From: Candidatus Gastranaerophilales bacterium | GTDB lineage: Bacteria > Cyanobacteriota > Vampirovibrionia > Gastranaerophilales > Gastranaerophilaceae | Assembly: GCA_947587605.1 (NCBI GenBank) | Contig: CANPYB010000005.1 | Coordinates: 1 to 33,732 of the forward strand | Direction: 5' to 3' | DNA: 33,732 bases | Shown here: positions 1 to 10,133 of the stretch, one piece after another | Layout: every line of letters begins with the position of its first letter | Position numbering within the stretch: the first letter of the stretch is position 1 | The notes under the pieces: generated by a model | What the model was told of the DNA's origin: nothing | Seen by the model: the letters and a program-made list of their open reading frames with translations, nothing else | Databases searched by the model: none | Program-made: the position numbers and the translations under genes

Positions 1-255
1 AAAATCCCTTATGAAAGAAACCTTGGAATAGCTGAATTTTATAAACATATAGGGATATACGGCTATAAACGCGAGTCATTATTTAAAATGACAAAATTTC
101 CACAGCCCGAAATTGAACGCGCCGAAAGTTTAGAGCAGTTAAGAGCTTTATATAACGGGATGAAAATTAAAACAGCCGTGGTAGAATATAATTCAATAGG
201 TATTGATACAATAGAAGATTTGAATTCATTTAAGAAATTGGTTGAAATAAAGTAG
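1..255 (+). CDS. kdsB: 3-deoxy-manno-octulosonate cytidylyltransferase, C-terminal part (5' truncated by window)
   Basis: Frame 1 reads ...NLGIAEFYKHIGIYGYKRESLFKMTKFPQPEIERAESLEQLRALYNGMKIKTAVVEYNSIGIDTIEDLNSFKKLVEIK*. The HIGIYGYR / EKAESLEQLR / IGVDTPEDL signatures are typical of KdsB C-termini. Open from base 1, stop at 253-255. Confidence 0.88.
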   Translation, partial: KIPYERNLGIAEFYKHIGIYGYKRESLFKMTKFPQPEIERAESLEQLRALYNGMKIKTAVVEYNSIGIDTIEDLNSFKKLVEIK

Positions 256-256
256 T

Positions 257-931
257 ATGGAAGAAAACACACAAATACAAAATGAACGGCGAATGCTTAT
301 TGTAATAATATTTACAATATTTGCAATGATTGGAGAAATAGCCTTTGGGTATATAACAAAATCAATGTCCCTGCTTGCAGAGGGCTATCACATGAGCGTT
401 CATGTTCTTACATTAGGATTAACTTATGCTGCATACATAGTTGCAAGAAAATTTAAAGACTCTACATTATTTATTAACGGAACTTATAAAATCGGAGTCC
501 TTGCAGGATATACTTCAGCTTTATTTTTAGGAATAACTGCACTCGGAATAATGTATGAATCTGCCGCAAGATTTTTTAATCCCGAGCAAATCCAATTTAC
601 ACAGGCAATATACGCTTCCATTTTTGCGTTGGTAATAAACTACATTTGTATTGCGGTAATGGAGGGAAAACTTCACATACATCATCATCACCATCATGAC
701 GGAAACATAAAAGAATCTAAAGACTACAATTATAAAGCAGCGTATTATCATATATTATCGGATGTTTTAATATCAATATTAACAATAATAGCTCTCGTTC
801 TGGGTAAATACTTTAACTGCATACATTTAGATGCGCTGACGGGTATTTTAGGTGCCGTATTTATTCTGGTTTGGGCTGTAAATTTATTGAAAAATACTGT
901 TAAAATATTAATTGATATGAAGCAGGGATAA
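257..931 (+). CDS. Cation diffusion facilitator (CDF/DmeF-like) transporter, short form lacking the C-terminal cytoplasmic domain
   Basis: SMSLLAEGYHMSVHVLTLGLTY (TM2 HxxxH) and YYHILSDVLISILTI (TM5 HxxxD), plus a His-rich loop HIHHHHHHDG. Ends right after TM6. Confidence 0.85.
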   Translation: MEENTQIQNERRMLIVIIFTIFAMIGEIAFGYITKSMSLLAEGYHMSVHVLTLGLTYAAYIVARKFKDSTLFINGTYKIGVLAGYTSALFLGITALGIMYESAARFFNPEQIQFTQAIYASIFALVINYICIAVMEGKLHIHHHHHHDGNIKESKDYNYKAAYYHILSDVLISILTIIALVLGKYFNCIHLDALTGILGAVFILVWAVNLLKNTVKILIDMKQG

Positions 932-935
932 CATT

Positions 936-1631
936 ATGGCTCACACCCATGAAATCAGTAATGATAATGAAAAGAAAACTCTTGTTGTTATTATTTTAAC
1001 AATAGTAACAATGATTGCGGAGATAAGCTGGGGTTACATAACAAATTCAATGGCTCTGTTAGCGGACGGATACCATATGGGAACCCACGCTCTTGCGCTC
1101 GGATTAACTTATATAGCTTACGTGCTGACAAGAAAATATAAAAATTCGGAACTGTTTAAAAACGGAACCGATAAAATAGGTACGCTGGCGGCATATACAA
1201 GCTCTGTATTTTTAGGTTTAACAGGTTTGTGGATAATTTTTGAAGCAATATCAAGATTTTTTCATCCGCTCGGCATAAAATTTAATGAAGCAATTATGAT
1301 TGCAACAATAGGCTTAATTGTTAATTCAGTGTGTATATTTATAATGGAATACAAACACTGCAAAGATAACGGGCATGAACATCATCACTGCAGAAATTGC
1401 GAACATCAAAAAGATAATACCTGTAAAGATTACAATTTTAAATCGGCATATTATCACATATTAGCTGATGTTCTGACCTCCGTTTTAGCAATTAGCGCAC
1501 TAATTGCGGGGAAATACTTTAATTTTACGAGTTTAGATCCGATTATCGGAATATTAGGCGGTTTATTGATAATAAGGTGGTCAATAGGTCTGTTAAAGAA
1601 CACGGTAAAAATTTTAGTCGATATGAAATAA
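936..1631 (+). CDS. Cation diffusion facilitator (CDF/DmeF-like) transporter, short form, paralog of the preceding gene
   Basis: SMALLADGYHMGTHALALGLTY and YYHILADVLTSVLAI motifs; His/Cys-rich loop HCKDNGHEHHHCRNCEHQ; clear paralogy to 257..931. Confidence 0.86.
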   Translation: MAHTHEISNDNEKKTLVVIILTIVTMIAEISWGYITNSMALLADGYHMGTHALALGLTYIAYVLTRKYKNSELFKNGTDKIGTLAAYTSSVFLGLTGLWIIFEAISRFFHPLGIKFNEAIMIATIGLIVNSVCIFIMEYKHCKDNGHEHHHCRNCEHQKDNTCKDYNFKSAYYHILADVLTSVLAISALIAGKYFNFTSLDPIIGILGGLLIIRWSIGLLKNTVKILVDMK

Positions 1632-1632
1632 A

Positions 1633-1890
1633 TTACATATACTGTTCATCTTGCAGAGCGACTGCGCATATTGAAGTTGATTGAATGCAGACTCTTTTAA
1701 CAGGTCCTATGGTATTTTTTTCAATTAATTTAGGAGTCGGTGAATTCAATTTAAGCACCTGCAAAAGCTCCTCATAGAGCTCTAACGGATTTTCAACGTA
1801 TAAAACAAGAGGCGCTGTAGTGCCTTTCAAAAATACCAAAACCGAAGTTCTTTTTTTTATTTGAGTTCCCTGAGCAAACGGCTGCGCCAT
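1633..1890 (-). CDS. Hypothetical protein, 85 aa
   Basis: ORF fills the gap; GGAGG-like SD upstream of the start on the minus strand (ttggaggttaatttATG). No family recognised. Confidence 0.6.
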   Translation of the reverse strand: MAQPFAQGTQIKKRTSVLVFLKGTTAPLVLYVENPLELYEELLQVLKLNSPTPKLIEKNTIGPVKRVCIQSTSICAVALQDEQYM

Positions 1891-1950
1891 AAATTAACCT
1901 CCAATATAGTTAAATATTAATAAATTTTACCGAAAAAATCAACAATTTAA

Positions 1951-2178
1951 CTAAAAATTAAGGCTGTTTTCCAATTCATCATACTTATCAATTATCTTTT
2001 CAAGTATTCTTTTTTGAATAACCGCCAAGTTTGCATTATCTGCCTGTTCAAGGTCAAAATCGCCGTTTAGTGAACATTCAAGAAAATTATTTAAAGTTTG
2101 AGCTAAAGTAAGTTCATTCCCGATTGAGTGAATATCATTTTCCAATCTTTCAAAATCAATTTTTAAAGCATTTTGCAT
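1951..2178 (-). CDS. Hypothetical protein, 75 aa, probably helical
   Basis: ORF with an SD-like aggagaact upstream on the minus strand; no family recognised. Confidence 0.5.
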   Translation of the reverse strand: MQNALKIDFERLENDIHSIGNELTLAQTLNNFLECSLNGDFDLEQADNANLAVIQKRILEKIIDKYDELENSLNF

Positions 2179-2343
2179 ATTTTAGTTCTCCTCTTATTTT
2201 TAATTTCGATTTTATACTAACATATTTTCCTATTTACTGCAAATATTATCATAATATTATAAATATTTATTTACAATCACGGCACTATAAGCTATTTTTC
2301 GGTTATTATAACAAGGGTCAAAGATAATTAACGAGGTAGAAAA

Positions 2344-3138
2344 ATGATAAAAGCAGGAGTTGTCGGTGCACTTGGGAAAATGGGCAAGCAGGTTGTAAAA
2401 TCAGTTCTTGAAGCCGATGATATGGAGCTTGTTTGCGCAATAGATGTTTTAGGTGAAGGAACAGACGCAGGCTTCGCGGCAGCAGGCAAAGAATGCGGAG
2501 TTTTAATACAAACCGATATTAAAAACACAATAAGCACATCAAAACCCGATGTAATAATTGATTTTACTCAGCCTAACGGAATTTTTGAACACGTAAAAAC
2601 TTATATGGAATTAAATGTAAAATCGGTTATAGGCACAACAGGGTTAAATGAAGAAAATATAAATGACTTAAGAAACTTATCTGAGAAAACAAAAACAGGT
2701 TGTTTAATAGCTCCGAATTTTTCAACGGGAGCGGTATTATTAATGATGTTTGCAAAACAAGCGGCAAAATATTTTAATAATGCGGAAATAATAGAACTTC
2801 ACCATAATCAAAAGAAAGATGCGCCGTCGGGAACCGCCGTAAAAACAGCGCAATTAATGGCTGAAGTTAACAGCAATTTTACTGCGGGTAATTGCGCTGA
2901 AACAGAATTAATAAAAGGTTCAAGAGGGGGAACGGGAAGCGCAAATATACATATTCACTCGGTCAGAATGCCCGGGTACATTGCTTCTCAAGAGGTTATA
3001 TTCGGCGCTGACGGTCAAATCTTTAAAATAAAACACGATACTATGGACCGCTCATGCTATATGGCAGGAGTGCTTCTCGCCGTAAGGCACGTTTATAATA
3101 ATAATGACTTTATTTACGGGCTTGATAATATTTTATAG
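2344..3138 (+). CDS. dapB: 4-hydroxy-tetrahydrodipicolinate reductase
   Basis: N-terminal GALGKMGKQV dinucleotide fold, VIGTTGL, ELHHNQKKDAPSGTAVKTA catalytic motif. Confidence 0.95.
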   Translation: MIKAGVVGALGKMGKQVVKSVLEADDMELVCAIDVLGEGTDAGFAAAGKECGVLIQTDIKNTISTSKPDVIIDFTQPNGIFEHVKTYMELNVKSVIGTTGLNEENINDLRNLSEKTKTGCLIAPNFSTGAVLLMMFAKQAAKYFNNAEIIELHHNQKKDAPSGTAVKTAQLMAEVNSNFTAGNCAETELIKGSRGGTGSANIHIHSVRMPGYIASQEVIFGADGQIFKIKHDTMDRSCYMAGVLLAVRHVYNNNDFIYGLDNIL

Positions 3139-4266
3139 TTAATAAGAAAATTTACCCATAATAACATTCTCATCCGCACCCGTGCAGGAGTGAATGTTAT
3201 TTGTTTGCTTATTAAACGCAAAATAGCCTAAATATGCAAAAGCAATACACTCTTTGAGCTTATTCGGTATGAAATAATCCTCATGAGTTTTAATTAATAC
3301 AGAGGGTAAAAGCTCTTTTAAATATTTTATTATTGCTTGATTATACGCACCTCCGCCGCCAAGCACAACTTCATCAATGTTTGTTTTAGGGAAAATAAAA
3401 TCTTCATAAGATTGAACAATTACCTTTGCAGTTAAGTATGTGATTGTAGCAATAACATCATACTCAGAAGCAGGCGCGCAAAGAAAGATATTTTCAGCAT
3501 AATCTGAATTAAACAGCTCTCTGCCCGTAGATTTTGGCGGATCAAGTTTATAATAAGGCTCTTTTAAAAGTTTATTTAACCAATTAAAATCAATATTTCC
3601 TTTCAGCGCGATTTGTCCGTTTTTATCATAAGGCTGATTAAACAGTTTTTGCATAAAGTAATCAATAAGCATATTCCCGGGGCCGTTATCAAATGCAAAA
3701 ATTTCAACATCATCCGATAAAACCGTAACATTAGATATTCCGCCTATATTTTGAATTAACCGATTTTTCCCGCGCGGGAAAATAATTCTGTCCGCAAACG
3801 GAACTAAAGGAGCGCCCTGCCCGCCTGATGCAATATCTTTGGGTCTAAAATCTCCTATTGTTAAAATTCCGGTTTTTTGTGAAATAACCGAAATATCACC
3901 TATTTGTAAAGTAGAGCCCGTGCAAACATTATCAATTTTTTGTTTTTGAGGTAAATGACAAACAGTTTGTCCGTGCGAAGATATAAAATCAATATCTTCT
4001 TTTTTTATACCCGATTTTTTTATTAATAAATTGACCGCACGTGCAAATAAATCGCCGACAACAAAATTCATATAGCAAATATCTGCTACGCTTCCCGCGC
4101 CGTTTGCAAGTTCTAATATTTTTTTTCTGATATTTTCACTATATTTAAGAGAATATGAGTCAATAACATTAAAAGATAAATCATCAAAAATTCTGACTAA
4201 ACAAGCGTCTATTGAATCAACAGATGTTCCCGACATTAATGAAATTATATTTTTATAATTTTTCAT
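3139..4266 (-). CDS. anmK: Anhydro-N-acetylmuramic acid kinase
   Basis: SLMSGTSVDSIDACLVRI start, SSHGQTVCHLP, IQNIGGISNVTVL, FDNGPGNMLIDYF, LGGGGAYN motifs. Confidence 0.94.
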   Translation of the reverse strand: MKNYKNIISLMSGTSVDSIDACLVRIFDDLSFNVIDSYSLKYSENIRKKILELANGAGSVADICYMNFVVGDLFARAVNLLIKKSGIKKEDIDFISSHGQTVCHLPQKQKIDNVCTGSTLQIGDISVISQKTGILTIGDFRPKDIASGGQGAPLVPFADRIIFPRGKNRLIQNIGGISNVTVLSDDVEIFAFDNGPGNMLIDYFMQKLFNQPYDKNGQIALKGNIDFNWLNKLLKEPYYKLDPPKSTGRELFNSDYAENIFLCAPASEYDVIATITYLTAKVIVQSYEDFIFPKTNIDEVVLGGGGAYNQAIIKYLKELLPSVLIKTHEDYFIPNKLKECIAFAYLGYFAFNKQTNNIHSCTGADENVIMGKFSY

Positions 4267-4346
4267 AAATTAATTATACATTAAGATTGGAAAAGAATTT
4301 CAACAATATGAAAGTTTATTGTATAATAACGTAAAAGAGGATAGTT

Positions 4347-5792
4347 ATGGCAGAATTATATTCGGTAATATTAGCAGGAGGCTCGGGAAGCAGATTATGG
4401 CCTCTATCAAGAGCAACATACCCTAAACAGCTCTTTAAAATAAATGATGAATATACTCTTTTTCAAAAGACTTTTTTGCGTCTTGCTACAATCTGCGATG
4501 ATAAAAATATAATAACCTCAACAAACGTAAAACACGCAAGCGCAATAAAAGAACAGTTAAAAACATTAAAAGAAAAATTCTGCAGAAAATCCGATTATAA
4601 ATTAATAACGGAGCCTGTAATCAAAAATACGGCACCTGCTTTAACTATCGCCGTAAAATATATTGAAGATAATATGGGGTTGTTAAAAAATAATTCTGCA
4701 ATAATTTTATCAGTGCCCGCAGATCATATAATACCTAACAGAACGGAATTTGCAAAAATTGTTGAAAAAGGAATAAAACTTGCACAAGCAGGTTATATAG
4801 TTGCTTTTCCTCAGCAAACAAATACAATTGATGAAAACTTCGGATATATAAAAGCAAGAAAAAATCCCAAAATCAGCGAGATAGTTCCCGATGCTCTCAA
4901 AGCAAGCGCTTTTACGGAAAAACCAAAAACAAAAGCCGACAAGGAAAAATTAAAAGGCAAATTATACGTTAATACGGGAATATATATGTTCAGTATTGAA
5001 ACATACCTTGAAGAAATAAAGCACTATGCTAAAGATATATTAAAAACGGCTGAAAGCGAAAAAATAACTACTGCAATTCCCTCAATATCATTAAATGAGT
5101 ACGAAAAAATGCCCGATATTTCAATAGATTATGCCCTAATGGAAAAAACAAAAAAAATGGCAATTATTCCGTTTGAAACAAGCTGGAAAGATATAGGTTC
5201 ATGGGATGCAATATATGAAATATCAGACAAAGACAAAAACGGAAATTATATAACAGGTAATGTAATAGACATAAATTCCAAAAATTCTTTAATATATTCG
5301 ACATCAAAACTTGTTGCAACAATAGGATTAGAAGATACTGCAGTAATCCAAACCGAAGATGCAATAATGGTATGCAGCACAAAAAATACAAACGGAACGC
5401 AAAAAATATATAAAAAACTAAACGGTAAAAATACTTCTGCAAAAGAAATACATAAAACAATATACAGACCCTGGGGATGTTACAGCGTATTAGAGGAGGG
5501 AAACGGATTTTTAACAAAATGTATAATAGTAAATCCGAAAGCAAAATTAAGCCTGCAGCTTCATCATCACAGAAGTGAACACTGGGTAGTTTTGGAGGGA
5601 GAAGCTACGGTTATTAAAGGTGATAAAACGTATAAATTACCTCCCGGAAACAGCATTGATATAGATGTAGAAGAAATACACTCGCTTCAAAACGAAACGG
5701 AAGAACAATTAAAAATAATTGAAGTACAGCAGGGTGACATATTGGACGAAAACGATATAGAACGGTTGAAAGATATATACGGCAGAGTTTAA
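4347..5792 (+). CDS. manC: Mannose-1-phosphate guanylyltransferase / mannose-6-phosphate isomerase (type II, fused cupin)
   Basis: VILAGGSGSRLWPLSRATYPKQ nucleotidyltransferase motif, VPADHIIP, C-terminal cupin RPWGCYSVLEEG...LQLHHHRSEHWVVLEGEA. Confidence 0.92.
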   Translation: MAELYSVILAGGSGSRLWPLSRATYPKQLFKINDEYTLFQKTFLRLATICDDKNIITSTNVKHASAIKEQLKTLKEKFCRKSDYKLITEPVIKNTAPALTIAVKYIEDNMGLLKNNSAIILSVPADHIIPNRTEFAKIVEKGIKLAQAGYIVAFPQQTNTIDENFGYIKARKNPKISEIVPDALKASAFTEKPKTKADKEKLKGKLYVNTGIYMFSIETYLEEIKHYAKDILKTAESEKITTAIPSISLNEYEKMPDISIDYALMEKTKKMAIIPFETSWKDIGSWDAIYEISDKDKNGNYITGNVIDINSKNSLIYSTSKLVATIGLEDTAVIQTEDAIMVCSTKNTNGTQKIYKKLNGKNTSAKEIHKTIYRPWGCYSVLEEGNGFLTKCIIVNPKAKLSLQLHHHRSEHWVVLEGEATVIKGDKTYKLPPGNSIDIDVEEIHSLQNETEEQLKIIEVQQGDILDENDIERLKDIYGRV

Positions 5793-5793
5793 A

Positions 5794-6951
5794 ATGGTAA
5801 AAAATATAGCAATATTAGGTTCAACAGGTTCAATAGGAACTCAGGCTTTAGAAGTTACGGATAAGTTAAACGGTAAAATAAAAGTAACCGCAATAAGCGG
5901 GGGAAAAAATACCGATTTACTGCTTGAACAGGCAAAAAAATATAATCCGAAATATGTATGTGTTCAATCAAAAGAGGATGCCCAAATTCTGGAGCAAAAA
6001 CTAAACTTCGCAAAAGTTTTATACGGAGATGAGGGATTAAATACAATAGCATCCTTAAATGAAATTGATTTAGTTCTTGTTGCACTGTCGGGAAAAACAG
6101 GGCTAAAACCGACAATAACCGCAATCCGGAATAAAAAAGATATAGCGCTTGCTAATAAAGAAACTCTCGTTATGGCAGGCGATATTGTAATGAGGCTTGC
6201 AAAAGAAAACAACGTTAAAATACTGCCGGTAGACAGCGAGCATAGCGCAATATTTCAATGTATTACGAATAGAGAAACCGTAAAACATTTAATAATAACT
6301 TCATCAGGCGGACCTTTCAGAACTTCAAGCAGAGAAGAAATGGAAAAAGCCGATTTATCGGAAGCTCTGGCTCACCCAAGGTGGAAAATGGGTAAAAAAA
6401 TAACGGTTGATTCAGCAACATTAATGAACAAAGGTCTTGAGGTTATAGAAGCACATCATTTATTTAATTTTAATTATGATGACATAAAAGTTATAGTCCA
6501 CCCTCAAAGCTATATACACAGCGCAGTAGAATACAATGACGGAAGCATAATTGCACAAATCGGAAACCCCAGTATGCATATTCCAATTCAATATGCACTA
6601 ACATACCCCGAGCGAAGCGAGGGAGTAGAAACCGAAAGTTTTGATTTTATAAAAGCCTCAAAATTTGAATTTTATAAACCGGATTTAGATAAATTTCCCG
6701 CTTTAGCACTTGCCATAGAGGCGGGGAAAAAGGGCGGAACATACCCTGTCTGCATGAATGCAGCTAATGAAGAAGCCGTTTTTGCGTTTCTTGAAAATAA
6801 AATTAAATTTTTACAAATTTATGAAATAACAAAAAAAATATATGACAGCTACACGGGTATACAAAATCCGTCAATTGATGAAATTTTATCGGAAGATGAA
6901 AAAGTAAGAGTGCAGACAAAAGAATTAATTAATAAAATGAGGTATTTATGA
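5794..6951 (+). CDS. dxr: 1-deoxy-D-xylulose 5-phosphate reductoisomerase
   Basis: [78 protein letters not shown]. Confidence 0.97.
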   Translation: MVKNIAILGSTGSIGTQALEVTDKLNGKIKVTAISGGKNTDLLLEQAKKYNPKYVCVQSKEDAQILEQKLNFAKVLYGDEGLNTIASLNEIDLVLVALSGKTGLKPTITAIRNKKDIALANKETLVMAGDIVMRLAKENNVKILPVDSEHSAIFQCITNRETVKHLIITSSGGPFRTSSREEMEKADLSEALAHPRWKMGKKITVDSATLMNKGLEVIEAHHLFNFNYDDIKVIVHPQSYIHSAVEYNDGSIIAQIGNPSMHIPIQYALTYPERSEGVETESFDFIKASKFEFYKPDLDKFPALALAIEAGKKGGTYPVCMNAANEEAVFAFLENKIKFLQIYEITKKIYDSYTGIQNPSIDEILSEDEKVRVQTKELINKMRYL

Positions 6952-7391
6952 AAATATTATTTTTAAACGGCCCGAATTTAAACCTGCTCGGCACTCGCGA
7001 GCCTGATAAATACGGAAATCAAACACTTAAAGATATAGAAGAATACATAAAAAAAGAAGCCGAATTATTAAATGTTGAAGTTAACTTTTATCAAAGCAAT
7101 ATAGAAGGCGAGCTTGTAGATAAAATTCAATCGGCAAAAAATGAATATGACGGACTTGTAATAAACCCGGCAGCATACACACATACCAGCGTAGCAATTC
7201 GAGATGCACTTTTAGCAGTTAACATGCCCGCTGTGGAAATTCATTTATCAAACATACATAAACGCGAAGAATTTAGAAAAGTATCACTTACGGCACCCGC
7301 ATGCATAGGACAAATAACGGGATTTGGCGCAAACAGTTATAAACTCGGATTGATAGCAATAACAGATTATTTAAAATCACTTCAAAATTAA
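6948..7391 (+). CDS. aroQ: 3-dehydroquinate dehydratase, type II
   Basis: [69 protein letters not shown] overlap with dxr. Confidence 0.96.
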   Translation: MKILFLNGPNLNLLGTREPDKYGNQTLKDIEEYIKKEAELLNVEVNFYQSNIEGELVDKIQSAKNEYDGLVINPAAYTHTSVAIRDALLAVNMPAVEIHLSNIHKREEFRKVSLTAPACIGQITGFGANSYKLGLIAITDYLKSLQN

Positions 7392-8189
7392 AAAAGATTT
7401 TAATTTTCTTGCCGTATTATCCTTATCTGAGATAATGTGCAGTTCATTGGAATCAAAAGAAGTAGAACCGCCCCCGTCAAATGCCATGGCTTTTTCCATT
7501 CCCCATTTTCTGGTAAGATTTGCAAGTTCTTCAAGTGTCATAGGATGATTAGTGGTAACAATAAAGAGATATACATTGTTTTCTCTAATCCCGATAGCAG
7601 TTCTTGCATATTTATGCAAAGCGGAAGCAGACTCGCTTACAATTTTTCCGTCTTTAACTATGACAAAAAATTCTTCTTCCAAATTTAAGTCGGGAAACAG
7701 CATAGGACCTGCTTGAATTGAATGTTTTATAACATAACCGCTTTTAGGCTTATCATTGTGCCTTGCTATATCATAAACCAAGTGTTTTTTAGAATCCTCT
7801 AATATTCTGAATTCAGAGCGGTTTAAAATCTTATCAATATACGGTTCTAAAGTTTTATTTTTCATTAAATTTTCATTTTGTTTCGGGTCAAGCACCGTAT
7901 CACCGTCAATGACAACATAAGAAACCGTTTTTTGATTTTTAGGGTCAAAAAAGCCCGCGTTAACTACAAACTTTGAAAAAGTTAAATCGTAAACTTCTTT
8001 ATTTTCAGCTAAATCATCAACATAAAAGGGCATTAATTTCCCTTTTACTTTAGCTGTATTTACCTCAATAACATAAACACCGACAGGGTCTTGAACAATT
8101 CTGTACGGCATTTTTTCTTTAGCAAATACGGGAGCACAACTAAAACAAATTAAACTTAAAGCAATAAAACCAAAAATTTTTTTAATCAT
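7377..8189 (-). CDS. Secreted phosphodiester glycosidase (NAGPA/DUF2233-like) family protein
   Basis: Signal peptide, [31 protein letters not shown] motifs typical of the NAGPA-type fold. Confidence 0.8.
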   Translation of the reverse strand: MIKKIFGFIALSLICFSCAPVFAKEKMPYRIVQDPVGVYVIEVNTAKVKGKLMPFYVDDLAENKEVYDLTFSKFVVNAGFFDPKNQKTVSYVVIDGDTVLDPKQNENLMKNKTLEPYIDKILNRSEFRILEDSKKHLVYDIARHNDKPKSGYVIKHSIQAGPMLFPDLNLEEEFFVIVKDGKIVSESASALHKYARTAIGIRENNVYLFIVTTNHPMTLEELANLTRKWGMEKAMAFDGGGSTSFDSNELHIISDKDNTARKLKSFLILK

Positions 8190-9292
8190 TATAAATCCTT
8201 AACTTTTTTAAGTACAATAATTAAAGCAACAGCACAAACAGGAGCTATCATCGAAGTAACCCAAGGGGAAAGTATTGCCTTTTCCGCCAATAAATCAAAA
8301 AACGGAATCGTAATATAATACGAAAATATAATACCGACAGCAACAAGCATGCCTATAAATTTTTGTTCTCTCGGCTTGGAGAACCCAAGCAGACAACCTA
8401 ATATTGTAAATAATATGCACATAAACGAATGAATAAAGCGCTGAATATACTTATTAAGCATAAATCTGTACTCATCATCCATTTTTTCCCGTTTTAAGAG
8501 TTTTATGTATTCCGAAATTTGAGCATTTGTAAGTTCTCGGTCGCGATTAACAGAATATTTCATTAATTTATAAGCATTTATTGCGCTTTGATTTTCCAGA
8601 ATAGGCAGATTTTCAATTTCTTCAATTTGATGAAAAATACCGTCTTTAGAAATCAAATATTTTTTACCGCTGTTAATAGTCCAAGTTTTATAATCGTACT
8701 TAACAAAATCGGATACAATAACACTTGATAAAAGACTTGCTCCCTCATCAGCTTTATTGTAGAAATTCAAAACAATAACATCGCGGATATTATTATCATC
8801 AAAGTTAGAAACTATAATAATTTTGTTCATTGAGTCATCCGGATTTTTAACGGGGAAAACAAATTGAGAAGTTCTGTTTTCACCTTTTATGTCGCTCAAT
8901 TTTGCGGCGGAATAAGGTAAAAGTTTAGAGCCTACAACAAAAGTTACTCCCGTTGCAAACACACTTAAAATAATTACTGAAGCTATGATACGGAAAAATG
9001 AAATTCCAACTCCGCGAAGCACGGTAATTTCAAAATCCTTACTTAATTTATCAAAAGTAAGCAAAGTTCCTAACAGCATTCCGACAGGCAGAGCTATATT
9101 TAAAACTTTTGGAAGTTCATAAATTATAATTGAAATTCCCATTTCAACGGTATAAACACCGCTAATAGTTCTTTGGACAGTCTTTAAAAAGATTTCGGGC
9201 ATAATCCAAACAATCATAAAGATAAAAATGCAGGCAAAACAAGCAAGGAACACCTGCGAAAAAATATATCTGTCAATTCGTTTAATCTTCAT
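8189..9292 (-). CDS. LptF/LptG (YjgP/YjgQ) family permease of LPS export
   Basis: IDRYIFSQVFLACFACIF N-terminus, LPKVLNIALPVGMLLGTLLTFDKLSKDFEITVLRGVGIS, C-terminal TM block. TAATG-type coupling to both neighbours. Confidence 0.86.
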   Translation of the reverse strand: MKIKRIDRYIFSQVFLACFACIFIFMIVWIMPEIFLKTVQRTISGVYTVEMGISIIIYELPKVLNIALPVGMLLGTLLTFDKLSKDFEITVLRGVGISFFRIIASVIILSVFATGVTFVVGSKLLPYSAAKLSDIKGENRTSQFVFPVKNPDDSMNKIIIVSNFDDNNIRDVIVLNFYNKADEGASLLSSVIVSDFVKYDYKTWTINSGKKYLISKDGIFHQIEEIENLPILENQSAINAYKLMKYSVNRDRELTNAQISEYIKLLKREKMDDEYRFMLNKYIQRFIHSFMCILFTILGCLLGFSKPREQKFIGMLVAVGIIFSYYITIPFFDLLAEKAILSPWVTSMIAPVCAVALIIVLKKVKDL

Positions 9293-10014
9293 TAAAGCGA
9301 AAAATCCTTTCCGAGGTAAAATTGTTTTGCAATTTCATCATTAGCTATCTTATCCCTTGAGCCCTCTATTTGAATTTTACCGTCAAATATAACGTAGGCT
9401 CTATCTGTTATTGATAAAGTAGCTTTTGGATTATGGTCGGTAATTAAGACACCAAGTCCCCTGTCGGAGAGAAGTTTAATATTTTCTTTAATTTCACCTA
9501 TTGCAATAGGGTCAATTCCCGCAAAAGGTTCATCAAGGAGTATAAATTCGGGGCTTGCTGCAAGAGCGCGGGCAATTTCTACACGTCTTCTTTCACCGCC
9601 CGATAAAGATACGGCCATTGTATCTCTCAATCTCTTTATTCTAAACTCCTCAAGCAGTTCTTCAAGTTTTTTTGCTTTCTCATCTTTAGTAAGTTTATCA
9701 TTAAGTTCCAAAACAAGTTTAATATTATCTTCAACAGACAGTTTTCTGAAAATAGAAGCCTCTTGAGGCAGGTAGCCGATACCTTGTTTTGCCCTTAAAT
9801 TCATTGTCATTTCGGTTAAATCGATATCATCAATAAATATTTTACCCGAATTAGGTCTGATTAAACCGACAACCATGTAAAATGTTGTTGTCTTACCCGC
9901 ACCATTCGGACCTAACAACCCTACAACTTCACCCTTATTAACCTCTAAAGAAATATTATTAACAACAGTTCTGTCATTATAAATTTTAACAAGATTTTCC
10001 GTCTTAATTTTCAT
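9292..10014 (-). CDS. lptB: LPS export ABC transporter ATP-binding protein
   Basis: GLLGPNGAGKTTTFYMVVGLI Walker A, GYLPQEASIFRKLSVEDN, SLSGGERRRVEIARAL signature, LDEPFAGIDPIA, ITDHN. Confidence 0.94.
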   Translation of the reverse strand: MKIKTENLVKIYNDRTVVNNISLEVNKGEVVGLLGPNGAGKTTTFYMVVGLIRPNSGKIFIDDIDLTEMTMNLRAKQGIGYLPQEASIFRKLSVEDNIKLVLELNDKLTKDEKAKKLEELLEEFRIKRLRDTMAVSLSGGERRRVEIARALAASPEFILLDEPFAGIDPIAIGEIKENIKLLSDRGLGVLITDHNPKATLSITDRAYVIFDGKIQIEGSRDKIANDEIAKQFYLGKDFSL

Positions 10015-10086
10015 AAAAAATAACCCTTATCCAATATATACTTTAAATAAAACAAGGGTTAATGTCAAAATCCGGACAAAAATTAA

Positions 10087-10120
10087 CAAAAAAAAGACTC
10101 CTTTTCGGGAGTCTTTTTTA
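10087..10120 (-). terminator. Intrinsic terminator for the HEAT-repeat gene (sequence nearly symmetric)
   Basis: AAAAAAGACTCC-TTTTCG-GGAGTCTTTTTT hairpin with a T-tract, immediately downstream of the minus-strand gene at 10134. Confidence 0.85.
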
Positions 10121-10133
10121 TATTTTTTTTAAG

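Noticed and set aside
660-720. HHHHHH run (catcatcatcaccatcat) resembling a His-tag or vector contamination
   Set aside because: It lies in the expected TM4-TM5 His-rich loop of a CDF transporter, and the paralog has a comparable His/Cys-rich loop, so it is native.
5164-5544. 126-aa minus-strand ORF inside manC
   Set aside because: Lies antisense within a confidently identified gene; Leu/Phe/Tyr-rich composition typical of antisense translation of AT-rich coding sequence.
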